Shown: positions 1 through 8,907 of the stretch, in pieces | How positions within the stretch are numbered: the stretch's first letter is position 1 | Layout: the number at the start of each line of letters is the position of its first letter | Origin: Actinoplanes campanulatus | GTDB taxonomy: Bacteria > Actinomycetota > Actinomycetes > Mycobacteriales > Micromonosporaceae | DNA: 64,000 bases | Direction: 5' to 3' | NCBI RefSeq assembly: GCF_014647795.1 | Contig: NZ_BMPW01000004.1 | Coordinates: 186,001-250,000, forward strand | The notes under the pieces: model-generated | Database searches by the model: none | What the model saw: only the letters and a program-made list of their open reading frames with translations | Told to the model about the DNA's origin: nothing | Made by a program: the position numbers and the translations under genes

Positions 1-1
1 C

Positions 2-511
2 GGGATCCTCGCCGCCGACCTGGACGCCGACAGTGCCGCCGCCTGCGCCACGCAGGCCCGCGGCTACGGTGTGCCCGCCCAGGCCGTCCGCCCGGATGTC
101 CGCCAACCCGGCTACCTGGAGCGGATCGTGGCGGTGGCCGACGAGTGGGGCGGCCCGGTGGTCCTCGTGAACGCGGGCGCCGGCGGCTGGCCCAGCCCGG
201 TGACCGGCCGGACCGCCGAGATGCACCTGACCGACCTGACCAGGGAATCCATGCGGATCCGTGGCGGCGGCGCGATCCTCAACGTGGTCCCGTCGGCCTC
301 CGCCGACACCCCCGCCCTGGTCCGTTTCACCGCCGACCGGTCCGCGGACCGCGACGGCGTACGGATCATGTGCCTGACCACCGACCAGCCGTTCACGACA
401 CCGGACGAGGCGGTGACCGCGGTGCTGGACCTGATCCGCCACGGCCGGGCCGGCACGGTGGTGGCCCTCCAGAGCTGGAACCCCACCCCCGGGACCGTCC
501 CGCTGCCCTGA
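2..511 (+). CDS. Truncated short-chain dehydrogenase-like protein (5' end outside window)
   Basis: The frame is open from base 2, so the gene begins upstream. The visible 169 residues show a second-strand acidic segment (LDAD), an NAGAGG motif and a GGGAILNV strand, all typical of the Rossmann fold of short-chain dehydrogenases. After that strand the usual YxxxK catalytic helix is absent. The chain runs directly into a gVRI-type strand and a short C-terminal helix. It is therefore probably not a working oxidoreductase, and is either a decayed gene or a divergent cofactor-binding relative. It converges on the ABC binding-protein gene, with a strong hairpin between them. The SDR assignment is fairly sure; function is unknown. 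Confidence 0.6.
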   Translation, partial: GILAADLDADSAAACATQARGYGVPAQAVRPDVRQPGYLERIVAVADEWGGPVVLVNAGAGGWPSPVTGRTAEMHLTDLTRESMRIRGGGAILNVVPSASADTPALVRFTADRSADRDGVRIMCLTTDQPFTTPDEAVTAVLDLIRHGRAGTVVALQSWNPTPGTVPLP

Positions 512-514
512 ACC

Positions 515-550
515 CCGGCCGGCCGCCCGGCGTGGCGGGCGGCCGGCCGG
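515..550. terminator. Bidirectional terminator hairpin between convergent genes
   Basis: A perfect 15-bp inverted repeat (CCGGCCGGCCGCCCG at 515-529 and its complement at 536-550) with a 6-base loop fills the gap between the SDR stop (511) and the binding-protein stop (551). There is no T tract, as is common for actinomycete terminators. It should serve both converging genes. Confidence 0.75.
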
Positions 551-1648
551 CTACCTGGTGAGTGGCGACAACTTCGGATCGTCGGCGTACGCCTCGGCCG
601 CGTTGGTCTTGGTCACGATGACCGGCGGCAGCAGGTAGGCCGGAACCACCTTGACCCCGTTGTCGTACGACTTGGTGTCGTTGACCGTCGGCTGATTCCC
701 GGCCTGCAACGTCTTGACCATGTTGACGGTCTCCGCGACAAGCTTGCGAGTGTCCTTGTTGATGGTCGAGTACTGTTCACCCGCCATGATCGACTTGACC
801 GATTCGACCTCCGAGTCCTGTCCGGTGACGATCGGGATCGGCTTCCCGGCCCCCTTGATCGACGTGATGATCGCGCGCGCGAGCGTGTCGTTCGGCGACA
901 GCACCCCGTCGAGCGTCTTGTCGCCCGCATAGGTGGAGTTGAGCAGCGAGTCCATCCGGCTCTGCGCGTTCTCCGCCTTCCACCCCTGGGTCGCGGTCTG
1001 CTTCACGTCGGTCTGACCGGAACCGACCACCACCTCGCCGCGTTCGATCAGCGGTTTGAGCACGTCCATCGCCCCGTTGAAGAACACCCCGGAATTGTTG
1101 TCGTCCGGCGATCCGGAGAACAGTTCGATCGTCCACGGCCCGGTGGCCTTGCGCGACTTCATCCCGTCCAGAAGCGCCTGTCCCTGCAATTGCCCGACCT
1201 TGAAGTTGTCGAACGCGATGTAGTAATCCACGTCCGGCGTGTTGGTGATCAGCCGGTCATAGGCGACGACCACGGCACCGGATTGTTTGGCCTGCGACAC
1301 CTGTGTGGACAACTGCGCGGCGTCGGTCGCCCCGATCACGATCACCTTGGCGCCCTTGGTGATCATCGCGGTGATCTGCGCCTGCTGATCGGCCACGGTG
1401 GTGGACGCGCCCGCGTACTGCACGTCCGACTGGAAGCCCGCCTCTTTCAGACCGTCGGTGAACAGGTCACCGGCGAGCACCCAGTTCTCCGACGTCTTCG
1501 AGGGCAGCGCCACGCCGATCAGCGCGTCGGCCGCGAACCCCTTCTCGGGCGCCGTCGAGCCCGATTCCGAGCGTTCCGATCCACAGCCGCTCGCCACCAG
1601 GGCCGCGACAAATCCAACCGCCAAAACCTTGTGAAGAGGGGTACGCAT
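551..1648 (-). CDS. chvE: ChvE-like monosaccharide ABC transporter substrate-binding lipoprotein
   Basis: This is a 365-residue periplasmic-binding-protein-like lipoprotein that would capture a monosaccharide outside the membrane for the MmsA/MmsB transporter encoded just upstream. I chose the ATG at 1648 (MRTPLHKV) because AGGAAGG lies about 10 bases upstream and because it puts a normal signal peptide and the lipobox VASGC right at the N-terminus. The longer frame to 1684 would overlap the permease. The body (IGVALPS, repeated substrate-loop motifs, VTGQDSEVESVKSI) matches the ChvE/xylose-type family rather than ribose RbsB. It is the last gene of the operon, 7 bp after the permease stop. 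The exact sugar cannot be read from the sequence. Confidence 0.88.
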   Translation of the reverse strand: MRTPLHKVLAVGFVAALVASGCGSERSESGSTAPEKGFAADALIGVALPSKTSENWVLAGDLFTDGLKEAGFQSDVQYAGASTTVADQQAQITAMITKGAKVIVIGATDAAQLSTQVSQAKQSGAVVVAYDRLITNTPDVDYYIAFDNFKVGQLQGQALLDGMKSRKATGPWTIELFSGSPDDNNSGVFFNGAMDVLKPLIERGEVVVGSGQTDVKQTATQGWKAENAQSRMDSLLNSTYAGDKTLDGVLSPNDTLARAIITSIKGAGKPIPIVTGQDSEVESVKSIMAGEQYSTINKDTRKLVAETVNMVKTLQAGNQPTVNDTKSYDNGVKVVPAYLLPPVIVTKTNAAEAYADDPKLSPLTR

Positions 1649-1655
1649 GAAGCGA

Positions 1656-2951
1656 TCACCTTCCTGGCAGAAATTCGGCTTCACGAGTCGAGGTGTCCGG
1701 CGCGGGGATCCGCGGCGGCTCGCGGCGGAACGGGCGCATCAACGATCCGATGACCGAGAAGCGCCCCTGTTTCTTGTTGTAGACGTCGAGCGCGACCGCC
1801 CCGAGCAGGAACAGCCCCTTGATGATCTGGACCATGTCGGCGCCGGTGCCGATGAGCTGGAGCCCGTTGTTGAGCACCGCCATGACCAGGCCGCCGACGA
1901 TCGACCCGCTGACCGTGCCGAGACCGCCGGAGACCGCGGCCCCGCCGATGAAGACGGCCGCGATGGCGTCGAGTTCCCAGTTCAGCCCGTCCTGCGGCCC
2001 GGATGCCGCCGACCGGGCCACGAAGATCATCCCGGCGAGCGCCGCGAGGATCCCCATGTTCGTCATGACCAGGAAGTTCACCCGGCGCAGCTGCACACCG
2101 GACAGTTCCGCGGCCCGCGCGTTGCCGCCGACCGCGTAGATGTGCCGGCCGCCCGCCGTGTTGCGGGTGTAGAAGGAGTAGGCGATCACCAGGACCGCCA
2201 GGATGATGCCGGAGACCGGGAAACTGGTGCCGACCCGCCCGCCGGCGAAACGGAAGGTGGCGAACAGGATCACGCCGACCATGACGGCCAGCCGCACGGC
2301 GGAGACCCACAGCGGGGCCGGTTCGGCGCCCTCCATCCGCTGCCGGACCCGCCGGGCGTGCCATTCCCGCCAGACCACGGCCGCGCACAGCGCCAGCCCG
2401 AGCAGCAGGGTCAGGTTGTTGTAGCCGGTGTCCGGGCCGGTCTCGGGCAGATATCCGGCGCCGATCGTCCGGAATCCCTCCGGCACCGGAACCGTGTCGG
2501 CGTTGCCGATGTACTGGTTCCCGCCGCGGAACAGCAGCATCCCGGCGAGCGTGACGATGAACGCCGGTACCCCGATGTAGGCGACCCAGAATCCCTGCCA
2601 GGCGCCGATCAGCGCGCCGACGAGCAGGCCGAGGGCGATTCCGGCCGGCCAGGGCAGGCCCTGTTCGCTGATCGCCTTCGCGACCACGATTCCGGTGAAC
2701 GCGGCCACCGATCCCACCGACAGATCGATGTGCCCGGCGACGATCACCATGAGCATGCCGATCGACAGGATCGAGATGTACGCGTACTGCTGGGTCAACG
2801 CGATCATGTTGCCCGACGTCAATGTCAGCCCGTCGGTCATGATCTGGAAGAACACGATGATCGCGACCAGCGTGAAGATCATGCCGAATTGACGGGCGTT
2901 GGAGGTCGTACCCCCGAAGAGGTTCTTCTGCAGGTCTCTGCGTCGGCTCAT
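1656..2951 (-). CDS. mmsB: Monosaccharide ABC transporter permease (MmsB/GguB type)
   Basis: Inner-membrane permease of about 431 residues with roughly ten hydrophobic segments and the family loop 'AGMLLFRGG'; the segment ELSGVQLRRVNFLVMTNMG near residues 280-300 is typical of XylH/GguB proteins. The start at 2951 (MSRRRDLQKN) is supported by GGAGGTGA six bases upstream. A longer reading frame begins within the unusual 73-bp spacer that separates it from the ATPase gene. It works with the MmsA ATPase and ChvE lipoprotein in the same operon. The C-terminal cytoplasmic tail (FRREPPRIPAPD) is longer than in enterobacterial XylH. Confidence 0.9.
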   Translation of the reverse strand: MSRRRDLQKNLFGGTTSNARQFGMIFTLVAIIVFFQIMTDGLTLTSGNMIALTQQYAYISILSIGMLMVIVAGHIDLSVGSVAAFTGIVVAKAISEQGLPWPAGIALGLLVGALIGAWQGFWVAYIGVPAFIVTLAGMLLFRGGNQYIGNADTVPVPEGFRTIGAGYLPETGPDTGYNNLTLLLGLALCAAVVWREWHARRVRQRMEGAEPAPLWVSAVRLAVMVGVILFATFRFAGGRVGTSFPVSGIILAVLVIAYSFYTRNTAGGRHIYAVGGNARAAELSGVQLRRVNFLVMTNMGILAALAGMIFVARSAASGPQDGLNWELDAIAAVFIGGAAVSGGLGTVSGSIVGGLVMAVLNNGLQLIGTGADMVQIIKGLFLLGAVALDVYNKKQGRFSVIGSLMRPFRREPPRIPAPDTSTREAEFLPGR

Positions 2952-3024
2952 GCCGTCACCTCCGCTTCGCTCCGGCGCCGCCATGAGTTCATGGCTGAGC
3001 TGAATGATTCGCTCGCAAGCTCGC
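2952..3024. other. Structured intergenic spacer with inverted repeat, REP-like
   Basis: This 73-bp spacer between the ATPase stop and the permease start contains CCATGA and TCATGG (2981-2986, 2989-2994) as a perfect inverted repeat, and repeated GCTCGC/GCTCGC words at 3010-3027. On the minus strand an ATG overlaps the ATPase TGA (ATGA, 3028-3025) and opens a 26-codon frame that ends on the TGA inside the permease start (GCATGAGC). It may be a coupling minicistron or a mobile extragenic element. From memory, a similar string recurs between genes of other actinomycetes. Confidence 0.4.
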
Positions 3025-4566
3025 TCATGCGCTGCGCATCCTCTTGGTGGAGGTCATCTGCTTCATGAGCAGTTCCGGGTCGGCGTCACGCCGGTCGATC
3101 TCACCGGTGATCGTGCCCTCGAAGACGGTGTAGATGCGGTCGCAGAGCCCGATCAGTTCGGGCAGTTCCGAGGAGATGACGATGACGCCCTTCCCCTCGT
3201 CGGCGAGCCGCTGGATGATGCCGTAGATCTCGTATTTCGCGCCCACGTCGATGCCCCGCGTGGGCTCGTCGAGGATCAGCAGATCCGGATCGGTGAACAT
3301 CCATTTCGCCAGGACGACCTTCTGCTGATTGCCGCCGGACAGCCGGGTGACGCCCTCGTCCACCGACGGCGTCTTGATCCGCAGAGTGCGCCGGTAATGC
3401 TCGGCCTCGTGATACTGGGCCGCCTCGTCCAGCACACCGCGCCGGGTGATCTTCGACAGTTTCGCGGCGACCACCGACGTCTTCACGTCGTCGAGCAGAT
3501 TCAGGCCGATCGCCTTGCGATCCTCGCTGACATAGGCGAGACCGTTCCGGATCGCGTCGGCCACGCTTCTGATCTCTATCTCCCGGCCGTCCTTCACGAT
3601 CCGGCCCCCGAGATGTACGCCGTACGAGCGCCCGAAAACGCTCATCGCCAACTCGGTGCGCCCGGCGCCCATCAGTCCCGCGAATCCGACGATCTCCCCG
3701 CGCCGGACCGTGAAGGAACTGTTCTTGCAGACCAGCCGCTCGGCCGAGACCGGATGCCGGACCGTCCAGTCCCGCACCTCGAAGAACACCTCACCGATGT
3801 TCGGGACGTGCTCCGGGAAACGGCTCTCCAGATCGCGGCCGACCATTCCCCGTACGATGCGGTCCTCGTCGGCGCCGGAGTCCGCCACCGTGATCGTCTC
3901 GATGGCGCGCCCGTCCCGGAGAATGGTGATCGCGTCAGCGATCGCCTCCACCTCGTTGAGCTTGTGCGAAATCATGATCGAGGTGATGCCGCGCTGTTTG
4001 AAACCGCGCAGCAGGTCGAGCAGGTGCCGGGAATCGGTCTCGTTGAGCGCGGCTGTCGGCTCGTCCAGGATCAGCAGCCGCACGTCCTTGGCGAACGCCT
4101 TCGCGATCTCGACGAGCTGCTGTTTTCCCACGCCGATGTCCCGGGCCAGGGTGTCCGGATCCTCGTTCAGCCCGACCAGGCGCATCAGTTCCAGCGCCCG
4201 GTGGTTGGCCCCCCGCCAGTCGATGCGCCCCCATTTCCGGGGCTCGTTGCCGAGGAAGAGGTTCTCGGTGATCGACATTCCGGGAACCAGCGCGAGTTCC
4301 TGATGAATGATCACGATCCCGGCGTGCTCGCTGGCCCGGATGTCGGCGAACCGGCATTCCACGCCCTGATAGAAGATCGTTCCCTGATAGCTGCCGTACG
4401 GATGAACCCCGCTGAGCACCTTCATCAAGGTCGATTTCCCGGCGCCGTTTTCGCCGCAGATCGCATGGATGTCGCCCGGCCGCACCACCAGACTGACGTC
4501 CGACAGCGCCGTGACGCCCGGGAACTCCTTGGTGATCGACCGCATTTCGAGCAGCGCGTGGCCCAC
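3025..4566 (-). CDS. mmsA: Monosaccharide ABC transporter ATP-binding protein (MmsA/XylG type)
   Basis: A 513-residue tandem ATPase that powers import through the downstream permease. The first nucleotide-binding domain has an intact Walker A (GENGAGKST), the signature [18 protein letters not shown] and Walker [12 protein letters not shown]. The second has a degenerate P-loop (GLMGAGRTE) but keeps LSGGNQQK and [12 protein letters not shown], as is normal for sugar ATPases of this class. I place the start at the GTG at 4566, with a G-rich ribosome site (GGGGGG) just upstream. The frame extending to 4647 adds a tail with no homology. It is the first gene of the operon and is divergent from the TPR protein. 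Confidence 0.92.
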   Translation of the reverse strand: MGHALLEMRSITKEFPGVTALSDVSLVVRPGDIHAICGENGAGKSTLMKVLSGVHPYGSYQGTIFYQGVECRFADIRASEHAGIVIIHQELALVPGMSITENLFLGNEPRKWGRIDWRGANHRALELMRLVGLNEDPDTLARDIGVGKQQLVEIAKAFAKDVRLLILDEPTAALNETDSRHLLDLLRGFKQRGITSIMISHKLNEVEAIADAITILRDGRAIETITVADSGADEDRIVRGMVGRDLESRFPEHVPNIGEVFFEVRDWTVRHPVSAERLVCKNSSFTVRRGEIVGFAGLMGAGRTELAMSVFGRSYGVHLGGRIVKDGREIEIRSVADAIRNGLAYVSEDRKAIGLNLLDDVKTSVVAAKLSKITRRGVLDEAAQYHEAEHYRRTLRIKTPSVDEGVTRLSGGNQQKVVLAKWMFTDPDLLILDEPTRGIDVGAKYEIYGIIQRLADEGKGVIVISSELPELIGLCDRIYTVFEGTITGEIDRRDADPELLMKQMTSTKRMRSA

Positions 4567-4709
4567 GAATACCCCCCGAGTGCGTCTCCGTAAAGATCCA
4601 CATCGATAAGTGGGATGTTTCCGCACTGTAAATCGAATTGTCAGCAACCGCCATGGTGAAGCGGCCGATCACGGTTCCGGAACTCCGGAAGGGCTGCGAC
4701 GATGAGCCG

Positions 4710-7490
4710 GTGACCGACGATCCGGAGCACGACGAGCGCTGGGCCGGGGAACTGCTGCGCCAGGGCATCGAGGACAAGGACGTCGAGGCGGTGCGCCAGT
4801 CGGGCGCGCTTCTGGTCGAACTGCGGGACACCACCTCGCTGGCCGATCCGCGACAGCCGCACTGGACCCGGCGGCTCCTGGAGGTCTGCCGAACCGCCTA
4901 TCAGATGACCGGTGACCCCGCCTACGGCCAGATCGCCCTGCACCTCGACCGCCAGATTCGTGCCGCGACCAGGGTGGCCGGTGACGAGCGGCTCCAGCGG
5001 CTCACCACCGCGGCGCACACCCTCCTGCGCCGGTACGACGAGGGCGGATCCGTGGTGGACCTGGAATCCGCCGTCGAGTCCGCCACCCAGGCGCTCTCCG
5101 ACGAGGACCATCCCGGCCGGGCGGAGCTCCTGCACACCCTCGGCGTCGCGCTGCACCGCCGTTTCACCCACCGCGGGGACCTGGCCGACCTGCGGAAGTC
5201 CGTCGAAACGTTGACCGCGGCGGTCGCGGCGGTGCCCGGGGGCAACCCGGACGAGACCCGGTTCGGCGTGAGCCTGCGAGCCGCCACGCGCGAGCTGCAC
5301 GGCCACGATCCGTCGCAACCACCCGAACCGGCCACGCGACGGCCGGCCGCCGACGACCCGCCGGAGCCGCCGGCCACCGCGGCGACCGGCGCCGTGGCCC
5401 TGCTGGAGCGGGCAGACCGGACCGGGGACGCCGAGGCGCTGGCCGCCGCCATCGAGTTGCTGGAAGTGTCGGACGAGCCCGGCGACCTGACCAACCTCGG
5501 CATCGCCCTGCGGATGCGGTTCGAGCACACCGGAGACCCCGCCGATCTGGACGCGGCGGTGGACACCGGGCACCGGGCCGTCGACCGGATGCCGGCGGAC
5601 GACCCGATGAGGTACGTCGCGTTCGCCATGTACGGCGCCGCGCTCGGCGCCCGCTACGAGCACACCGGCTCGGGCGCCGACCTGGTCGCGGCCGTCGACG
5701 CCGGACGGCAGGCGGCGCAGATGCTCGACGAGGAGGACCCCGCCCACACCAGCATCCTGTTCGGCCACGTCCGGACCATCCAGACACAGCGCCCCGGCGG
5801 ATACACCAGCCCGCCGTCCACCGGCCGGATGCTGCCGCCCCTGCCCGATCCCGCCGCCGAGTCCGAACGACGGGTCCGCACCGCCGTCGACCTGCTCACC
5901 CGGGCCCAGGCCATCGGCGACGTGGCCGTTCTCGAACCCGCCGCCGAACTGGCCCGCACCGCGGACAATCCGCACATGCTCAGCGCCGTCCTGCACACCA
6001 GGCACCGGATGGCCGGCGACCCCGCGGACCTGACGGAGCTCGTCGACGTCACCCGGAGCCTGGTGGCCGGGCTGGATCCCGGCGATCCGAACGCCGCGGG
6101 CCGGCACACCAACCTCGCGGGCGCCCTGTACAACCTGTTCGAGGCCGGTGGCGACCCGGCGGTCCTGGACGAGGCGGTCGCCGCCGCCCGCCGCGGCGTG
6201 GAACTGGGCGACGGCAGCGGCCAGTTACCCGCGCTTCGGCACAATCTGGTCAACATGCTCTACCAGCGCTACCGGCGCGGCCGGTCCGGCGCCGACCGGG
6301 ACGAGGCTCTCGCCACCGCGACGGGCGCCGTCGCCGATCCCGCGCACCGCACCTGCGATTCTTGCCTGGAGTTCCTTGCGAGCCTGTACTTCGACCGTTT
6401 CGAGGATTCCTGGGATCCGGCCGATCTGGACCGGCTCGTGATCGCGCTCGGCGACCGGTTGCGTGGCGTCGAAGAACTGTCCGAGGAGGACCGGGCGCGT
6501 ACCACCCTCAACCTGGTCGCCGCCCTGCGGATGCGCTACCAGCGCCGGGGCGCGCTGTCCGACCTGACCACCGCTCTCGACCTGCTGCGGGACCCCGGCG
6601 CCGACCATGAACACCGGGCCATGTACCTGGTGGAGACCGCGATCCTGTGGCGCCTGCGCCTGGAGGCGGGTGACGTTCCCGACCTGGATCGGCTGGACGC
6701 GGCGGTGCGGGACCTGCGGGAGGCGTTGCGGTCCTTCCCGCCCGGCTCGGCGCGGTGGGAGGGCACGCTCGCCACGCTCGGGCTCATGCTGATGCGGCGC
6801 TTCGAGTACAGCGGGGTCCGCGGTGATCTCGACGCGGCGGTGACCGCTTTCGACGCGGCCGCCCGGGTCGGCGCGCTGCCCGGCAGCCACTTCGGGCGGG
6901 CGCTCGTGCTGATGGCCCGGCACCGGGCGGGCCACGACCCGGCCGACCTCGACGCGGCGATCACGGCCGGGCGCCAGGCCGTCGCCCTGCTGCCGGACGG
7001 GCATCCGGAGCGGACCTCGGCGCTGTGCAACCTGGCGGTCAGCCTGAACCGGCGGGGCATCGACGGGGATCGTGCCGCGGCGCTGGCGGCCTGGGAGGCC
7101 GCGGCGTCGGCATCGACCGGGCTCACCTGGGCGCGGCTGCGCAGCGTGTACGGATGGGCCACCTGCCTCGCGGAGCGTGACGGACCGGCGGCGGCCGTGG
7201 ACGTCTACGCCCTCGGCGTCGACCTGCTCGGACTGCTGGCGTGGCCCGGGATGGCCCGCGGCGACCAGCAGCACCTGCTGGAACAGGAGGAGTCCGGGCT
7301 CGCCCGGGACGCGGCCGCCACCGCTGTGGACGGAAGTGACCCCGGCCGGGCGACCGAATTCCTCGACGACGGGCGAGGGCTGCTCTGGGCCCAGGCGCTG
7401 CGGCTGCGTACCCAACTGGATCTTCTGCATCGTGTGCGGCCGGAGCTGGCGACGGCGCTGGCCCGGACGCGGGCCGCTCTGGAAGGCTGA
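4710..7490 (+). CDS. Large TPR-repeat protein lacking the expected C-terminal CHAT domain
   Basis: About 926 residues made almost entirely of roughly 45-residue TPR-like units of the form 'LG.aL..Rfe.tGd.aDLdaAv'. These are the hallmark of actinobacterial TPR-CHAT proteins, in which the repeat array senses a partner and a caspase-like CHAT protease domain follows. The last segment (FLDDGRGLLWAQALRLRTQLDLL, then RPELATALARTRAALEG) is the linker that normally leads into the CHAT domain, but the gene stops there. No CHAT sequence is seen in any frame before the next gene. The start is uncertain: GTG at 4710 has GGAAGGG about 16 bases upstream, while ATG 4653 and TTG 4638 lie in frame upstream without ribosome sites. 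It stands alone and is probably cytoplasmic. Confidence 0.75.
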   Translation: MTDDPEHDERWAGELLRQGIEDKDVEAVRQSGALLVELRDTTSLADPRQPHWTRRLLEVCRTAYQMTGDPAYGQIALHLDRQIRAATRVAGDERLQRLTTAAHTLLRRYDEGGSVVDLESAVESATQALSDEDHPGRAELLHTLGVALHRRFTHRGDLADLRKSVETLTAAVAAVPGGNPDETRFGVSLRAATRELHGHDPSQPPEPATRRPAADDPPEPPATAATGAVALLERADRTGDAEALAAAIELLEVSDEPGDLTNLGIALRMRFEHTGDPADLDAAVDTGHRAVDRMPADDPMRYVAFAMYGAALGARYEHTGSGADLVAAVDAGRQAAQMLDEEDPAHTSILFGHVRTIQTQRPGGYTSPPSTGRMLPPLPDPAAESERRVRTAVDLLTRAQAIGDVAVLEPAAELARTADNPHMLSAVLHTRHRMAGDPADLTELVDVTRSLVAGLDPGDPNAAGRHTNLAGALYNLFEAGGDPAVLDEAVAAARRGVELGDGSGQLPALRHNLVNMLYQRYRRGRSGADRDEALATATGAVADPAHRTCDSCLEFLASLYFDRFEDSWDPADLDRLVIALGDRLRGVEELSEEDRARTTLNLVAALRMRYQRRGALSDLTTALDLLRDPGADHEHRAMYLVETAILWRLRLEAGDVPDLDRLDAAVRDLREALRSFPPGSARWEGTLATLGLMLMRRFEYSGVRGDLDAAVTAFDAAARVGALPGSHFGRALVLMARHRAGHDPADLDAAITAGRQAVALLPDGHPERTSALCNLAVSLNRRGIDGDRAAALAAWEAAASASTGLTWARLRSVYGWATCLAERDGPAAAVDVYALGVDLLGLLAWPGMARGDQQHLLEQEESGLARDAAATAVDGSDPGRATEFLDDGRGLLWAQALRLRTQLDLLHRVRPELATALARTRAALEG

Positions 7491-7501
7491 CCTCGTCAGC
7501 C
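7485..7501. terminator. Small hairpin at convergent gene ends
   Basis: GGCTGAC at 7485-7491 and GTCAGCC at 7495-7501 form a 7-bp stem with a 3-base loop overlapping the TPR gene's stop codon. It sits before the convergent MFS gene and is a modest terminator candidate. Confidence 0.45.
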
Positions 7502-7518
7502 GCAGTCGAGGCCCAGCG

Positions 7519-8796
7519 CTATTCGGCCGCGTCGCGTCTCGCCGAGGCCTCCGCTCCCTCCCGTGCCCCATCGGCGACCGCCGGGCCCGGATTCGCGACG
7601 GCGGCCGGTGTGCGCCTCGACCTGAGGACCGCTGGACCGAAACCGATCAGCGCGGCCGCCAGCGCGAGCCCGGCCGCGACGGCCGGCGTGACATAGCCCT
7701 CGCGCGCGCCCGCCGTCTCCACCGCCCAGCCGCCGATCGACGCGCCCGCTGAGACACCGATCAGCAGGCCGGTCACGGTCAGGGTCATACCCTCGTTGAT
7801 CCGCGCCGGCGGCACCAGCTCGTGCACCAGGGTCATGCTCGTGATCATCGTGGGGGCGGTGGCCAGCCCGGCGACGAACAGCACCGCGGCCAGCGCCCAC
7901 AGATTCCCGGCGAGCAGCACCGGCTGGATCAGCACGGCCATCGCCGCGACACACATCAGGAACCGGGCGGCCGCCGCGCCGCGAACCCGCAGCGTCCCGA
8001 ACGCCAGCCCGGCCACCGCCGACCCGCCGGCGAACAGTCCCAGGATCACACCGGCCGCCGACGGGTGGCCGAGCGATTCCGCGTACGCCACGGTGACCAC
8101 CTCGACGCTGCCGAAGACCGCGCCGGTGAACAGGAACGTCACCACGATCTCCGGCACGCCCCGCTGCCGCAGCGGCGACCGGCCGCGTTCCCGCACGCCG
8201 TGCACCGCGGGCTCGGTGCGCCGTTGCGCCGCCAGCGCCACCGAACCGGTCACGAACAGCACGATCGTCACGGTCAGGCCGGCCTGCGGCGCCACCGCCG
8301 TGCACAGGAGGGCGGCGATCACCGGACCGGTCATGAAACACAGCTCGTCGATGGTCTGCTCCAGCGCGTTCGCGGTGTGCAGCAGATCCGGCCGGTCCCG
8401 GTGGAGGGCCACCCATCTGGCCCGGACCATCGCGCCGACGTTCGGGTTCGCGGCCGCCACGATGTTCGCGGCGAACAGCGTCCACGCCGGGGCGCCGGCG
8501 CCGGCGCAGATCACCAGGGCCGCCGCGCCGGACGCGGAGAACAGGGCGGTCGGCACCACCACGCGGGACTGCCCGTACCGGTCCACCCACCGGGCGATCC
8601 ACGGCGCGAGCAGGGCGGTCACCGCCAGGCCCGCGGCCGAGACCGAGCCGGCCAGGGCGTACGAGTCCCGCAGCGACGCCACCATGATCACGACGCTGAC
8701 CCCGAACATCGAGATCGCCATCCGGGCCGGCAGCGCGGCGAGAGTGAAGGCGGCCGCGCCCGGAACAGCGAACAGGCGGCGGTACGACGAGAACAA
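7519..8796 (-). CDS. MFS transporter
   Basis: A major-facilitator protein of about 425 residues with twelve predicted membrane segments. The N-terminal motif YRRLFAVPGAAAFTLAALPARM and the loop APWIARWVDRYGQSRV after helix 2 mark the actinobacterial MFS subgroup often annotated as drug/metabolite exporters. The start is the TTG at 8796: GGAGGGGG lies six bases upstream on the minus strand, whereas the ATG at 8856 has no ribosome site and would add 20 residues without membrane character. It diverges from the APC permease across a 111-bp gap holding a perfect palindrome. A decayed relative lies at 20357-20647. Substrate unknown. Confidence 0.85.
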   Translation of the reverse strand: MFSSYRRLFAVPGAAAFTLAALPARMAISMFGVSVVIMVASLRDSYALAGSVSAAGLAVTALLAPWIARWVDRYGQSRVVVPTALFSASGAAALVICAGAGAPAWTLFAANIVAAANPNVGAMVRARWVALHRDRPDLLHTANALEQTIDELCFMTGPVIAALLCTAVAPQAGLTVTIVLFVTGSVALAAQRRTEPAVHGVRERGRSPLRQRGVPEIVVTFLFTGAVFGSVEVVTVAYAESLGHPSAAGVILGLFAGGSAVAGLAFGTLRVRGAAAARFLMCVAAMAVLIQPVLLAGNLWALAAVLFVAGLATAPTMITSMTLVHELVPPARINEGMTLTVTGLLIGVSAGASIGGWAVETAGAREGYVTPAVAAGLALAAALIGFGPAVLRSRRTPAAVANPGPAVADGAREGAEASARRDAAE

Positions 8797-8878
8797 GTGA
8801 TCCCCCTCCAACGGTCCGGGCCCGCCGATGCTCGCCGCTGTCCGCCGGGGTGTCATCCGAATTTCCGCCTAGGATGAG

Positions 8879-8892
8879 TCAAATCGATTTGA
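8879..8892. promoter_or_regulatory. Perfect 14-bp palindrome in divergent promoter region
   Basis: TCAAATCGATTTGA is a perfect palindrome, AT-rich in a very GC-rich background. It is placed 16 bases before the APC permease ATG and 83 bases before the divergent MFS start. Its position suits an operator for one or both genes. The regulator is not identifiable in the window. Confidence 0.5.
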
Positions 8893-8907
8893 TGGAATGG
8901 GGATCTG

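Noticed and set aside
1647-3068. 473-codon plus-strand frame, and similar frames at 3004-4593 and 4641-6107
   Set aside because: All are shadows of the sugar ABC operon or of the TPR gene, which have clear homology and ribosome sites.
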